24,739 nucleotides of DNA from an uncultured Eubacteriales bacterium (GCA_900550615.1 URSX01000017.1:1-24739), one strand, 5' to 3'; positions 1 to 7,435 are shown, counted from the stretch's first letter. Numbers and translations are program-made. Notes: generated by a model not told the origin, from the letters alone.

Positions 1-45
1 GGGGGTTGCCTATCAAAAAACTCGCAGAGTTCGCGCCCGCGTCAG

Positions 46-66
46 AAACCCCCTTCGGGTTTTCCG
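46..66 (-). terminator. Possible lysR terminator hairpin
   Basis: AAACCC (46-51) pairs with GGGTTT (57-62) across a 5-nt loop, a few bases past the lysR stop codon. The stem is short and the minus-strand U tract is weak, so this is only a candidate. I see no gene in positions 1-45. Confidence 0.35.
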
Positions 67-72
67 ACAGTC

Positions 73-924
73 TCACCCCTCCGCGTACTGCCGCTTCAAA
101 AACGACAGAAAATACCGGGTCGCTGTGTTGGCCGCCGGGGGTGCCTTCACCGCTGCGCCCAGCCGCCGGGAAACCGGCTGCGACAAGGGGATCACCCGCA
201 CCTGTCCCTCATAGCCCGCCAGGGAAAAGGCCGACAGCACCGACACGCCCAGGCCCCCCGCCACCATGGACAGGATGGCCGCATCGTCGGAGGCCGTTAC
301 CTCTACCCGGGCCACGTCCTGAGGCAGCAGCCGCTCCACATACTGCTCCGGGCAAGAGAGGAACGGCTCCTGCAGCAGCCGTTCCAGGGAGATGGTCTCC
401 TCCTCCCAAGCAAAGTCCGGCGGCACCACCGCCACCAGGGGCGCATCCGTCAGGGGCGTCCAATAAAAGCCCTTGCCGCAGGCCTCGTCCACCAGGGCCA
501 GATGAATGGTTCCCTCCTCCAGCTCCGCCGCCAGCTCGTAGCCCCGCACCAGCACATCCACCCGGATCTCCGGATGGATCTTGCGGAACTTACGCAGCAG
601 CTGCGGCAGTCTGGCCCGGGCAATGCTGGCAAAGCAGCCGATGCGCAGAGTGTTCTCGTGGAGCTTTCCCTGCACCGCCGCCTCCCGCCGCAGCGCGTCT
701 CCCGCGTCGATCACCGCCTGCATATAGGGCAGCAGCAGCTCTCCCTCCTCCGACAGCCGCACCCCCTGGCTGCTGCGCACCAGCAGGGTGCAGCGCAGCT
801 CGGCCTCCAGCCGGTTTACCATGTGCGTCATGGCCGATTGCGTGTAGCCCAGCTGTGCCGTGGCCTTGCCAAAGCTGCCGCACTGCACCGCTGTCAGCAG
901 TGCCCGCAGCTTTTTATCATCCAT
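73..924 (-). CDS. LysR-family transcriptional regulator
   Basis: Predicted DNA-binding regulator of 283 residues. Residues 1-60 form a LysR winged helix-turn-helix (GSFGKATAQLGYTQSAMTHM, then a wing with VRLSEEGE). The rest fits the two-lobed LysR effector-binding domain, which opens with LRIGCFASIARARLPQLL. I chose the ATG at 924 because GTGAGG lies just upstream; a reading frame extends to 957 but would place residues ahead of the conserved MDDKKLRAL start. It is transcribed away from brnQ across a 282-bp gap. LysR proteins commonly control the divergent neighbour, so brnQ is the natural target candidate. The effector cannot be told from sequence. Confidence 0.9.
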   Translation of the reverse strand: MDDKKLRALLTAVQCGSFGKATAQLGYTQSAMTHMVNRLEAELRCTLLVRSSQGVRLSEEGELLLPYMQAVIDAGDALRREAAVQGKLHENTLRIGCFASIARARLPQLLRKFRKIHPEIRVDVLVRGYELAAELEEGTIHLALVDEACGKGFYWTPLTDAPLVAVVPPDFAWEEETISLERLLQEPFLSCPEQYVERLLPQDVARVEVTASDDAAILSMVAGGLGVSVLSAFSLAGYEGQVRVIPLSQPVSRRLGAAVKAPPAANTATRYFLSFLKRQYAEG

Positions 925-968
925 AATTGCCTCACTTTCCCGCCGGTGGACATACATACCCTGTGTAT

Positions 969-983
969 ATTTTCCACAAAAAT
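969..983. promoter_or_regulatory. LysR-box-like palindrome
   Basis: ATTTT and AAAAT flank 5 bases (CCACA), giving the T-N11-A form typical of LysR binding sites. It lies about 45 bp upstream of the lysR start, in the gap shared with brnQ. Such A/T palindromes can arise by chance, so this is a candidate autoregulatory site only. Confidence 0.35.
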
Positions 984-1130
984 CCTCAAACTATTTCTCA
1001 ATGTAGCACAATTTCCGGGTCTTTTCAATGCTGCGTTTGTTAACATTCTGCCAACTTTCCTTTCCTCTTCATCAAGTATTTTTGACGCGTTGAATTTCCT
1101 TCATGCCTCCATGGAAAATATTCATTTCCT

Positions 1131-1159
1131 TTGTCATGAAAAAAATGATACCCTTTATT
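1131..1159 (+). promoter_or_regulatory. Candidate brnQ promoter
   Basis: TTGTCA (1131-1136, five of six to TTGACA) is followed after 17 bp by TTTATT (1154-1159, four of six to TATAAT). This predicts a leader of about 40 nt before the brnQ ATG. The rest of the 925-1206 gap is A/T-rich and shows no ORF. Confidence 0.4.
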
Positions 1160-1206
1160 TATAACATTCATGACATGCATATTTTTGGAATTTGAGGAGC
1201 ACTGTA

Positions 1207-2526
1207 ATGAGTACACAAAAGAAAGGCAACTTCTTCCGCGATGTGATCGTGGTAGGCTTCGCGCTGTTTTCCATGTTTTTCGGCGCGGGCAACGTGATAT
1301 TCCCGCCCTATCTGGGCATGGAGTCCGGCCAGCAATGGCTGGCGGGCTTCTCCGCTTACTATGTGGCCGATATCGGCCTGGCGCTGCTGGGTATGTTTGC
1401 CCTGCTGCGGGTGGGCAGCAGCGAGGCTGTGCTGTACCGGGCCGGCCGCATCCCGGCCGAGATCCTCATGTGCGCCATCATCCTGTGCATCGGCCCCATG
1501 GTAGCCATTCCCCGTACCTCCGCCAGCACCTTTGAGATGGCCATTGCGCCTAACCTACCCGGCGTGTCTCCGGTACTGTTCTCCATTTTGTTCTTTGCGG
1601 TGATCCTGGCCCTGTGCCTCAAGGAGTCCGCCGTGGTGGACATCGTAGGCAAGATCCTCACGCCGCTGCTGCTGGTGGGCCTGTTCGCCATCATCCTCAA
1701 GGGCATCTTCAGCCCCCTGGGCGACATTACCGCCGCGCCAAAGATCGCCAATGTGGCCGTCACCGGCATCAAGTCCGGCTACCAGACCATGGACGCCCTG
1801 GCCGCCCTGCCCTTCGGCATCATCGTGCTGCAGAGCGTCACCGATAAGGGCTACACCGGGGGCAAGTCCAAGCTCCGTATTGTTGGCGGCGGTGCCGTGC
1901 TGGCAGGCGCGCTGCTGCTGGCCGTTTATATGGGCCTTGCGTATTTGGGCGCCACCGTTTCCAGCCAGTATACCGGCGCCGTGGGCCGTGCCCAGCTCAT
2001 CATGGCCATCGTGAAGGCCCTCCTGGGCAAGGGCGGCATGATCATCTTTGGCACAGTCGTGGGCCTGGCCTGCGTTACCACCGCCATCGCCCTCACCAGC
2101 TCCGCCGCCGCTTATTTCTCCGAGCTCTGCCGGGGCAAGGTGCCCTATAAGGTGTTTGTGATCATCATCTGCGTGTTCAGCGCCGTGGTGTCCAACCTGG
2201 GCCTGGACCGCATCGTGGCCATCGCTGCCCCGGTGCTGGATGTGGTGTATCCCCCCGCCCTGGTGCTGATCCTCATCTCCCTGCTGATCCCCAAGGTCTC
2301 CGACTATGTCAGCCGTGCCGCCGCGCTGGGTGCTCTGCTTACCAGCATTCTGTGCACGGTACACACCTATACGGGCGGTCTCACCTTCCTGGAGTCTCTG
2401 CCCCTGTACAGTCTGGGTCTGAGCTGGATCCTTCCCGCTGTGATCTTCGCAGCAGCTGCCGCGCTGCTGGCCCCTCTCTTCCGTTCCAGCGCTTCCGGCT
2501 CTCCGGAGCCCCGGAAGGAACATTGA
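1207..2526 (+). CDS. brnQ: BrnQ branched-chain amino acid carrier
   Basis: Inner-membrane carrier of the LIVCS family, which imports leucine, isoleucine and valine with a sodium or proton gradient. The 439-residue product is almost entirely hydrophobic, with about 12 membrane segments. The family N-terminal signature is clear (FALFSMFFGAGNVIFPPYLG, roughly residues 17-36), and the length is normal. The ATG at 1207 follows GAGGAG (1194-1199) at 7 nt; a TTG at 1192 lies inside that ribosome binding site and was rejected. It is a single-gene unit divergent from a LysR regulator and closed by a strong terminator at 2559. Substrate choice among branched-chain amino acids is family knowledge, not shown here. 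Confidence 0.95.
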   Translation: MSTQKKGNFFRDVIVVGFALFSMFFGAGNVIFPPYLGMESGQQWLAGFSAYYVADIGLALLGMFALLRVGSSEAVLYRAGRIPAEILMCAIILCIGPMVAIPRTSASTFEMAIAPNLPGVSPVLFSILFFAVILALCLKESAVVDIVGKILTPLLLVGLFAIILKGIFSPLGDITAAPKIANVAVTGIKSGYQTMDALAALPFGIIVLQSVTDKGYTGGKSKLRIVGGGAVLAGALLLAVYMGLAYLGATVSSQYTGAVGRAQLIMAIVKALLGKGGMIIFGTVVGLACVTTAIALTSSAAAYFSELCRGKVPYKVFVIIICVFSAVVSNLGLDRIVAIAAPVLDVVYPPALVLILISLLIPKVSDYVSRAAALGALLTSILCTVHTYTGGLTFLESLPLYSLGLSWILPAVIFAAAAALLAPLFRSSASGSPEPRKEH

Positions 2527-2558
2527 CGGTGGTATAGGCCGTCTTCTCTCTCCTAAGC

Positions 2559-2590
2559 AAGGCCGCCCCTCAGGGCGGCTTTTGCTTTTT
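2559..2590 (+). terminator. brnQ rho-independent terminator
   Basis: GCCGCCC (2562-2568) pairs perfectly with GGGCGGC (2573-2579) around a CTCA loop. AA upstream extends the stem into the TTTT that follows, and a second T run ends at 2590. Confidence 0.9.
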
Positions 2591-2693
2591 CCCCCAAAAA
2601 GAGATTCATCCTTAACCTCTTCCCATACGCATTCTCTGCATGCGCCCGTAGGGACGGCCTCCTGGACGCCCCGTTTTGCCAGTCTTACGTCAT

Positions 2694-2722
2694 CCGTAGT
2701 GGCGACCCTCGCGGTCGCCCGC
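2694..2722. repeat. Dispersed hairpin repeat, copy 1
   Basis: GGCGACC and GGTCGCC pair around CTCGC. The 29-bp unit is matched in reverse complement at 10093-10121 with one or two differences. It lies in the 243-bp gap between two convergent terminators. A weaker look-alike starting at CGTAGGGACGG is at about 2647. Confidence 0.75.
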
Positions 2723-2724
2723 AC

Positions 2725-2762
2725 AAAAAAGCACCCCGCGCCCTCCAGTGGGTGCGGGGTGC
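2725..2762 (-). terminator. Terminator of the flippase-yabR cluster
   Basis: Read on the minus strand, GCACCCCGC (2762-2754) pairs with GCGGGGTGC (2739-2731) and is followed by TTTTTT (2730-2725). It starts 8 bp past the yabR stop codon and closes the minus-strand cluster. Confidence 0.9.
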
Positions 2763-2769
2763 CATCAAT

Positions 2770-3198
2770 TCACTTCCGGCGGCGGCTTCCACCGCGCTTT
2801 CCGGCCATATAGCGGTTGAGCTCTGACTGCTTGCTGTCCGACACGGACATAAACTGCTTGAGCTTGTCCTCGAAGGTCTGCTCTGCCGGTCCAGCGGAGG
2901 CAGCTGTCTGCTGCGCGGGTTCACGGCGGGCCGCCTGTGCCCGACGCGCTGGCCTCTCCGGCCTGGGCATCGCCTGCTTCACAGAGAGGTTGATCTTCCC
3001 CTCCGGCGTGATGGCCAGGATCTTCACGGACACCTCCTGCCCCTCCGCCAGGAAATCATGCACATCGCTGACGAAAGTGGGGGCCACCTCCGAAATGTGC
3101 ACCAGGCCGGACTTCCCCTCCGGCAAGGCAACAAACGCGCCGAATTTTGTGATGGTGGTCACCTTTCCGGTGACGATATTCCCAACCGCCAGCTCCAT
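2770..3198 (-). CDS. yabR: S1-domain RNA-binding protein, YabR type
   Basis: Small RNA-binding protein of 142 residues. Residues 1-75 are one S1/OB-fold domain with the expected GKVTTITKFGAFVALPEGKSG and LVHISEVA motifs, and the domain ends at GKINLSVKQA. The tail (about 76-142) is basic, rich in proline, arginine and alanine, and looks disordered; it ends in a KRGGSRRRK patch. Its position directly after divIC matches Bacillus yabR. S1 proteins of this kind bind RNA or ribosomes, but the exact role of YabR is not established. A ribosome binding site (AAAGGAG) sits about 15 nt before the ATG, a little far. It is the last gene before a strong terminator. Confidence 0.88.
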   Translation of the reverse strand: MELAVGNIVTGKVTTITKFGAFVALPEGKSGLVHISEVAPTFVSDVHDFLAEGQEVSVKILAITPEGKINLSVKQAMPRPERPARRAQAARREPAQQTAASAGPAEQTFEDKLKQFMSVSDSKQSELNRYMAGKRGGSRRRK

Positions 3199-3233
3199 AA
3201 ATTTAAGTATTTTCTCCTTTACAAAAATGACTC

Positions 3234-3524
3234 TCAGTGATTGACATCATAGAATATCCGCTCGCCGTCCTCGGCAAGGCCCAGCTGATCCTTGGCCAGG
3301 CCCTTGATAAACTCCTTATCATTGGCCTTGCCCAGGTCGGACTCCAAGCTGCTGTTCTCCTTCTTCTTCTGCTCCAGCTCCTGGCTCATGGTCTCCCGCT
3401 GGGCTTTGGCGCTGTCCAGCTGCCCATATACGTGGACCAGCTGCACCGACACCACCGCCAGCAGTACCAACAGCACCACCAGAGTAATGGGAGCTCTGCG
3501 CTTCTTCCTTTTCACTTGTTTCAC
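3234..3524 (-). CDS. divIC: DivIC/FtsB-type septum formation initiator
   Basis: Bitopic division protein of 96 residues. It has a short basic cytoplasmic N-terminus (KRKKRRA), one membrane segment (ITLVVLLVLLAVVSVQLV, about residues 13-30), a coiled coil (about 33-70), and the family-type ending KGLAKDQLGLAEDGERIFY. DivIC works with FtsL and DivIB in the divisome at mid-cell. The start is a GTG at 3524 preceded by AGGAGG at good spacing. It lies between yabQ and yabR, as in Bacillus. The yabQ frame, as read, runs 206 bp into this gene; the DivIC product itself looks complete. Confidence 0.92.
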   Translation of the reverse strand: MKQVKRKKRRAPITLVVLLVLLAVVSVQLVHVYGQLDSAKAQRETMSQELEQKKKENSSLESDLGKANDKEFIKGLAKDQLGLAEDGERIFYDVNH

Positions 3525-3993
3525 GAGTACTCCCCCTCCTGCGGCTGTTTGCCTTTTTGCGATATATCTTTATTTTACCGGATTTTTTTAAAAAGGCAAT
3601 GGCTTTTTCTGTCAAATTCCATACTTTTTTAGAAAAATCCCAAAAAAAGCGCACCGGACGCCACATAAGCCGTCCCCATTGCGCCGCCGACCCCAGCCAG
3701 AAGCGCCAGATGGGCCGGAAAACCGGTGTCAGCACCCGCCAGCAAAACAGCGCCCCTATGGCGGCGCAGGGCAGAACATACAGCCGCAGCTCCCCCCGCC
3801 CGATAGACAGCGCAAACCGCAGCAGCGCCCAACCCACCGCCAGCACGTACAGAAGGTCCGTCAGATGGGTTACCGCCCGCCGCCGCCAGGCAATGCGCAC
3901 AGTCCGCAGCAGGTCGTATGCCACCGCCGCCGCGCCGCCCAGGGCGAAGGCCGCAGCTATGGTCTGCAGCTGCAGCCGGATATACAGCTCCAT
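3319..3993 (-). CDS. yabQ: YabQ spore cortex protein (3' end in doubt)
   Basis: Multi-pass membrane protein needed in Bacillus for spore cortex formation. Residues 1-100 fit Spore_YabQ: QLQTIAAAFALGGAAAVAYD, a basic stretch WRRRAVTHLTDLLY, then hydrophobic segments to about 90. The ATG at 3993 is 3 bp from the yabP stop. As read, the frame gives 224 residues, but everything after about residue 150 is the out-of-frame shadow of divIC and is low complexity. At 3583-3589 the coding strand carries A7 within TTTTTAAAAAAA. A one-base step back there would give Lys-Lys-Ile-Arg-stop, ending at 3575 with 139 residues and a normal 50-bp gap to divIC. The A7 run could therefore be a sequence error, a recent mutation, or a slippery site. 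The conserved part is 3575-3993. Confidence 0.8.
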   Translation of the reverse strand: MELYIRLQLQTIAAAFALGGAAAVAYDLLRTVRIAWRRRAVTHLTDLLYVLAVGWALLRFALSIGRGELRLYVLPCAAIGALFCWRVLTPVFRPIWRFWLGSAAQWGRLMWRPVRFFWDFSKKVWNLTEKAIAFLKKSGKIKIYRKKANSRRRGSTRETSEKEEAQSSHYSGGAVGTAGGGVGAAGPRIWAAGQRQSPAGDHEPGAGAEEEGEQQLGVRPGQGQ

Positions 3994-3996
3994 CTC

Positions 3997-4281
3997 TCAG
4001 CCCAGCAGTCGGGAAAAGAACGACCCCTTCCGCGCCGGAGCATCCTCGAAATTCAGCCCGTCGATGTGCCCCTCCACCAGCAGCTCCCCGCCGTCCAGGG
4101 ACAGCTTGCCGATGTGCAGGTCCTCTCCGCTGATCATCAGCACCCCAGCCGCCGTGCGCATCACCACGCTCAGCTCGTCAAACCGCTCCACGTCCTCCAC
4201 GCCTGTCACCGTCAGCTTCTCCCGGCCCGTCAGCTCGATGCGCTGGCTCAGCTCCGCCGCCTGTTTCAGTTCATAGGCCAC
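3997..4281 (-). CDS. yabP: YabP sporulation protein
   Basis: Spore cortex assembly protein of the YabP/YqfC family, acting on the mother-cell side with YabQ. It has 94 residues. The core (about 12-75) is a run of short beta strands with the family pattern RIELTGREKLTVTGVEDVER, then a mid-part VEGHIDGLNF. The start is a GTG at 4281; GGGAGG lies 8 nt before it but is also the 3' arm of a strong hairpin (4285-4324), so initiation may be controlled. It is almost contiguous with yabQ. In Bacillus the homologue depends on mother-cell sigma factors; no such promoter could be assigned here with confidence. Confidence 0.9.
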   Translation of the reverse strand: MAYELKQAAELSQRIELTGREKLTVTGVEDVERFDELSVVMRTAAGVLMISGEDLHIGKLSLDGGELLVEGHIDGLNFEDAPARKGSFFSRLLG

Positions 4282-4284
4282 TAT

Positions 4285-4324
4285 AAAAACCTCCCATACA
4301 CTGTTTTTACCAGTCTATGGGAGG
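4285..4324 (-). terminator. rqcP-yabP hairpin: terminator and RBS trap
   Basis: On the minus strand CCTCCCATA (4324-4316) pairs with TATGGGAGG (4298-4290). One G/G mismatch leads to an inner ACTG/CAGT stem with a 7-nt loop, and TTTTT follows at 4289-4285. It begins 10 bp past the rqcP stop. The 3' arm contains GGGAGG, the only plausible ribosome binding site for the GTG start of yabP at 4281. Confidence 0.8.
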
Positions 4325-4334
4325 CATCCTCCGC

Positions 4335-4592
4335 TTATGACGGTTTGTCCGGAGAAATCTCCCGGTACAGGGCTGCGGCCTCGGCCTTCCCGGCGTTTTC
4401 CTGTACGCTGAGCACCTCCACCTGCAGCTCCTTCTGGCCGAAGCGGATGCTGATCCGGTCGCCCACTTTCACGTCATAGCTGGCCCGCTGCACCCGTCCG
4501 TTCACCGTCACCCGTTCATTGTCGCAGGCCTCATTGGCCACGGTGCGGCGCTTGATGAGTCGGGAGATCTTCAGGTATTTGTCCAGTCTCAT
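4335..4592 (-). CDS. rqcP: RqcP, S4-domain ribosome quality control factor
   Basis: RNA-binding protein of 85 residues (Bacillus YabO/RqcP). In Bacillus it binds stalled 50S subunits and helps RqcH add C-terminal alanine tails to aborted chains. Nearly the whole protein is an S4 domain: MRLDKYLKISRLIKRRTVAN, a central NERVTVNGRVQRASYDVKVG, and a final IRFG strand. The ATG at 4592 has GGAGG 9 nt upstream. It sits between hup and yabP, and the mazG-rqcP-yabP-yabQ-divIC order is that of Bacillus. Hairpins lie on both sides, so its mRNA level may differ from its neighbours. Confidence 0.93.
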   Translation of the reverse strand: MRLDKYLKISRLIKRRTVANEACDNERVTVNGRVQRASYDVKVGDRISIRFGQKELQVEVLSVQENAGKAEAAALYREISPDKPS

Positions 4593-4616
4593 AGATTCAT
4601 TCCTCCAAAAGGAAGA

Positions 4617-4638
4617 TGCCGATGCACGCGCATCGGCA
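4617..4638 (-). terminator. hup-rqcP intergenic hairpin
   Basis: A perfect 9-bp stem, TGCCGATGC with GCATCGGCA around a 4-nt loop. On the minus strand it is followed by CTTCCTTTT, a broken U tract. It may be a partial terminator that lets hup outrun rqcP, or an mRNA end stabiliser. Confidence 0.6.
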
Positions 4639-4658
4639 CCTGTATTTCTCTGCTGCTT

Positions 4659-4934
4659 TTATTCTGCCACAGCGTCCTTCAGCGCCTTGCCGGCCTTGAA
4701 GGTGGGGTTCTTGCTGGCAGCGATCTCCATGGCCTCGCCGGTGCGGGGATTGCGGCCCATGTGCGCGGCCTTCTTCTTCACCTCAAAGGAGCCGAAGCCA
4801 ACGATCTGCACCTTGTCCTCTGCCTTCAGGGCCTCGGTGATGGCGGCGATGGCGGCAACAACGGCGGCCTCGCTGTCCTTCTTGGACAGGCCGCTCTTTT
4901 CTGCAATAGCAGCGATGAGTTCAGTTTTGTTCAT
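4659..4934 (-). CDS. hup: HU-family DNA-binding protein
   Basis: Histone-like nucleoid protein of 91 residues that binds and bends DNA as a dimer. It starts MNKTELIAAIAEKSGLSKKD and carries the bacterial HU/IHF signature GFGSFEVKKKAAHMGRNPRT (about 46-65), followed by an arm with NPTFKAGKALKDAV. The length is exactly that of the family. The ATG at 4934 has GGGAGG 9 nt upstream; an in-frame start further up at 4970 adds residues that do not fit the family. It lies between mazG and rqcP, an insertion relative to Bacillus. It may have its own promoter in the 67-bp gap after mazG, where a small AAACGA/TCGTTT hairpin is seen. Confidence 0.96.
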   Translation of the reverse strand: MNKTELIAAIAEKSGLSKKDSEAAVVAAIAAITEALKAEDKVQIVGFGSFEVKKKAAHMGRNPRTGEAMEIAASKNPTFKAGKALKDAVAE

Positions 4935-5001
4935 GTTGAATTCCTCCCATATTGTCCTTTGTGAAAACACGATTTATTCCAAACGAATCCTCGTTTCAGA
5001 A

Positions 5002-5784
5002 TCACTTTGCCCGGTTCCACAGCTGGGTCATTTCCTCCAGGGACAGCTCCTCCACGGCCCGTCCCTGTTCCCGCGCGCCGTCTTCCACGGCCCGGAACCG
5101 GTGTATGAATTTTTCGCAGGTACCGGCTATGGCCTCCTCCGGGTCGATCCCGGCGAAACGGCCCACCTTCACGGCGGCAAACAGCACGTCGCCCAGCTCC
5201 TCCTGCGCGCCCTGTCCGCTTTCCACGGCCTGGCGCAGCTCCCGGATCTCCTCCTCCAGCTTCAAAAGCGCTCCGGAGATGTCCGGCCAGTCAAACCCGG
5301 CGTCCGCCGCCTTTTTCTGCAGCTTTTCCGCCCGCCACAGACCCGGCAGGCTCCGGGCCACGCTGTCCATGGCCTCGGTGGTGGTCTTCTGTCCCTTTTC
5401 CTCCCGCTTGAGCTTATCCCAGCTCACCAGCACGGACTCGGGACTCTCCTCGTGAGCGCTGCCGAACACATGGGGATGGCGGAACAGCAGCTTTTTCACC
5501 ACGCCGTCCACCACATCGTCCATGGTGAACCGGCCCCGTTCCCGCTCGATGTCCGCGTGGAACACCACCTGCATCAGTACATCGCCCAGCTCCTCCCGGA
5601 GCATGTCGGCACTGTCCAGGTCGATGGCCTCCGCCGCCTCATAGCTCTCCTCCAGCAATCCCCGGCGGATAGAGCTGTGGGTCTGCACCTTGTCCCAGGG
5701 GCAGCCCTCCGGCGACCGGAGCAGCCGGATGATCTCCAGCAGATCCTCGTAGGTGTATTGCGGCTTCCTCGTAAAATTTACCAT
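5002..5784 (-). CDS. mazG: MazG nucleoside triphosphate pyrophosphohydrolase
   Basis: Hydrolyses NTPs and dNTPs to monophosphates and pyrophosphate, cleaning up non-canonical nucleotides. The 260-residue protein has the two tandem MazG domains of the long form. The first has GCPWDKVQTHSSI, then metal-binding LLEESYEA and REELGDVLMQVVFHAD. The second has LEEEIRELRQAV and QEELGDVLFAAV. I chose ATG 5784, preceded by AAAGGGGAAA. An ATG at 5823 overlaps the flippase stop as ATGA and would add 13 residues, but has no clear ribosome binding site; both starts are possible, and translation is likely coupled to the upstream gene. Confidence 0.94.
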   Translation of the reverse strand: MVNFTRKPQYTYEDLLEIIRLLRSPEGCPWDKVQTHSSIRRGLLEESYEAAEAIDLDSADMLREELGDVLMQVVFHADIERERGRFTMDDVVDGVVKKLLFRHPHVFGSAHEESPESVLVSWDKLKREEKGQKTTTEAMDSVARSLPGLWRAEKLQKKAADAGFDWPDISGALLKLEEEIRELRQAVESGQGAQEELGDVLFAAVKVGRFAGIDPEEAIAGTCEKFIHRFRAVEDGAREQGRAVEELSLEEMTQLWNRAK

Positions 5785-5819
5785 AGTTTCCCCTTTATTG
5801 CAATAGGAATTCGTATTTT

Positions 5820-7415
5820 TCATGCTCTAAATAGAAATTTAGCCAGCTTTTCCCCCTTGGGCAGCTGTTCGATCTCCTCCCGGCTCACCACTTCCAGGCT
5901 CAGCAGCAGTACGATGTACACCGCTGCCGCCAGCAAGATGGCCGCCACCGCAGCCCCCCGGGCCCCTACGGGTCCCGCCAGCAGCCCATAGCTGCAGTGG
6001 GCGGCGGCGGCCATGGCGGTAGTGGTCAGCAGCAGCTTCAGCGCCGCCCTGCCCCATGGGGGTCTGCCGGGCACCGTCACGGCCACGGCCACAAGGTTCA
6101 GCCCCGCGATGACCGCGTAGCACAGAAGCGTCCCGATAGGCGCGCCGTGTATGGAGATAGCCGGGTCTGTCACCAGCAGGTAGTTGGCGGCGATCTTCAC
6201 CCCGCCGCCTATGAGCAGCGTCACCACCGGGATGCGCTCCCTGCCATAGGCCTGCAAAATGCCTGCCGTGGCGATCATCATGCATACAAATACGGACGCG
6301 ATTCCCAGTACCCGCAGGTGGTAGGCCGCCGCCTCCGCCGTCTGGGGCACCGCCGGGTATAGAAGGTGCAGGATAGGCCCCGCCAGCGTGGACATTCCCA
6401 CGCCCACAGGCAGCGCCGCCACCATAGCCAGCTTCAGGGCCGCTGCGGCATTTTTCCCGGCCCGTTCCACGTCATGCCTTGCCATAGCGGCACTGATAGA
6501 CGGCACCAGGCTGATGCTCAGCGGGTACATGAAAGAGGCCGGCAGCGCAAAGAGCGTCATGCCGAAGGTATACTCCCCGTAGAGGGATGCCGCAGCCTCC
6601 TCCGAAAGGCCCAGGGAGCTTTGCAGCGTCCCCAGCACCAGGGTCTGGTCCAGCAGGGTGATGAGACTCATGCCCACGGAGCCCAGGGTCACCGGGATCC
6701 CGATCCGCAGCACCTGCCGCAGGATCTCTTTCCGGCTCTCGGGCACATCCGTTCCCCGCTGATCTCTTCTGTGCAGCCGCAGCAGCCATACACTCAGCAC
6801 TCCCAGGCTTATTACCGCGCCCACAGCGACGCCGGAGATGGCCCCTGCAGCGCTTTCATTGGGAGCCGCACCATGGCGGGTCAGCAGCCACGCCGCCGTA
6901 AGGCCCACCACCAGCTTGCACGCCGATTCGATGATCTGGCTCACCGCCGTGGGGCGCATGTCGCCCAGGCCCTGGGTGTAGCCCCGGATGGCCGAGAGCA
7001 AACACACGCACAGCACCGCCGGCGCCAGCACCCGAATGGCCGGTGCCGCCAGAGAATCGTTCATCAACTCCGCCAGCGGCTCCGCAAACAGCAGCATTAT
7101 CCCGCCGCACACGACCCCCAGCAGGAGAAACAGCCCTCCCGTCACCCGGAAGATCCGCCTGCGCCGGTTCACCTGCCCCAGGGCCTCCGCCCGGGCCACC
7201 AGCCGGGACATAGCCAGCGGCAGACCCGCCGTAGATACGATGAGCAGGAGGCTGTATATGTTGTACGCCACATAGAAATGGGCCATGCCGTCCTTATCCA
7301 GCAGGTTGCCCAGTGGGATCTTATACACGGCGCCGATGACCTTGGTCACGGCCACTGCCAGCGTCAAAACAGCCGCACCCTCAATGAAATTTTGCTTCCG
7401 CTGCGGCAAAGCCAT
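5820..7415 (-). CDS. SpoVB/YabM-type polysaccharide flippase
   Basis: Multi-pass membrane transporter of the MOP superfamily (PST/MurJ/SpoVB group), 531 residues with about 14 predicted membrane segments. The N-terminus is typical: FIEGAAVLTLAVAVTKVIGA, then YKIPLGNLLDKDGMAHFYVA, and GLPLAMSRLVA near residue 65. Members move lipid-linked precursors, such as lipid II or spore cortex material, across the membrane. The place ahead of mazG is that of Bacillus yabM. The substrate is not visible from sequence. The ATG at 7415 has GGGAGG unusually close; the TTG two codons on (7409) would have better spacing. Its stop overlaps a possible mazG start. Confidence 0.9.
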   Translation of the reverse strand: MALPQRKQNFIEGAAVLTLAVAVTKVIGAVYKIPLGNLLDKDGMAHFYVAYNIYSLLLIVSTAGLPLAMSRLVARAEALGQVNRRRRIFRVTGGLFLLLGVVCGGIMLLFAEPLAELMNDSLAAPAIRVLAPAVLCVCLLSAIRGYTQGLGDMRPTAVSQIIESACKLVVGLTAAWLLTRHGAAPNESAAGAISGVAVGAVISLGVLSVWLLRLHRRDQRGTDVPESRKEILRQVLRIGIPVTLGSVGMSLITLLDQTLVLGTLQSSLGLSEEAAASLYGEYTFGMTLFALPASFMYPLSISLVPSISAAMARHDVERAGKNAAAALKLAMVAALPVGVGMSTLAGPILHLLYPAVPQTAEAAAYHLRVLGIASVFVCMMIATAGILQAYGRERIPVVTLLIGGGVKIAANYLLVTDPAISIHGAPIGTLLCYAVIAGLNLVAVAVTVPGRPPWGRAALKLLLTTTAMAAAAHCSYGLLAGPVGARGAAVAAILLAAAVYIVLLLSLEVVSREEIEQLPKGEKLAKFLFRA

Positions 7416-7435
7416 CCCTCCCGGTCTGGATCGTA

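Noticed and set aside
2643..2680. A further copy of the GGCGACC hairpin repeat starting at CGTAGGGACGG.
   Set aside because: The edge matches but the stem (GGACGGCC against GGACGCC) does not pair well, so it is too degenerate to list as a feature.
5785..5823. An ATG at 5823 as the mazG start, overlapping the flippase stop as ATGA.
   Set aside because: No ribosome binding site precedes it, whereas AAAGGGGAAA precedes the ATG at 5784 and the family N-terminus fits there. It stays possible through translational coupling.
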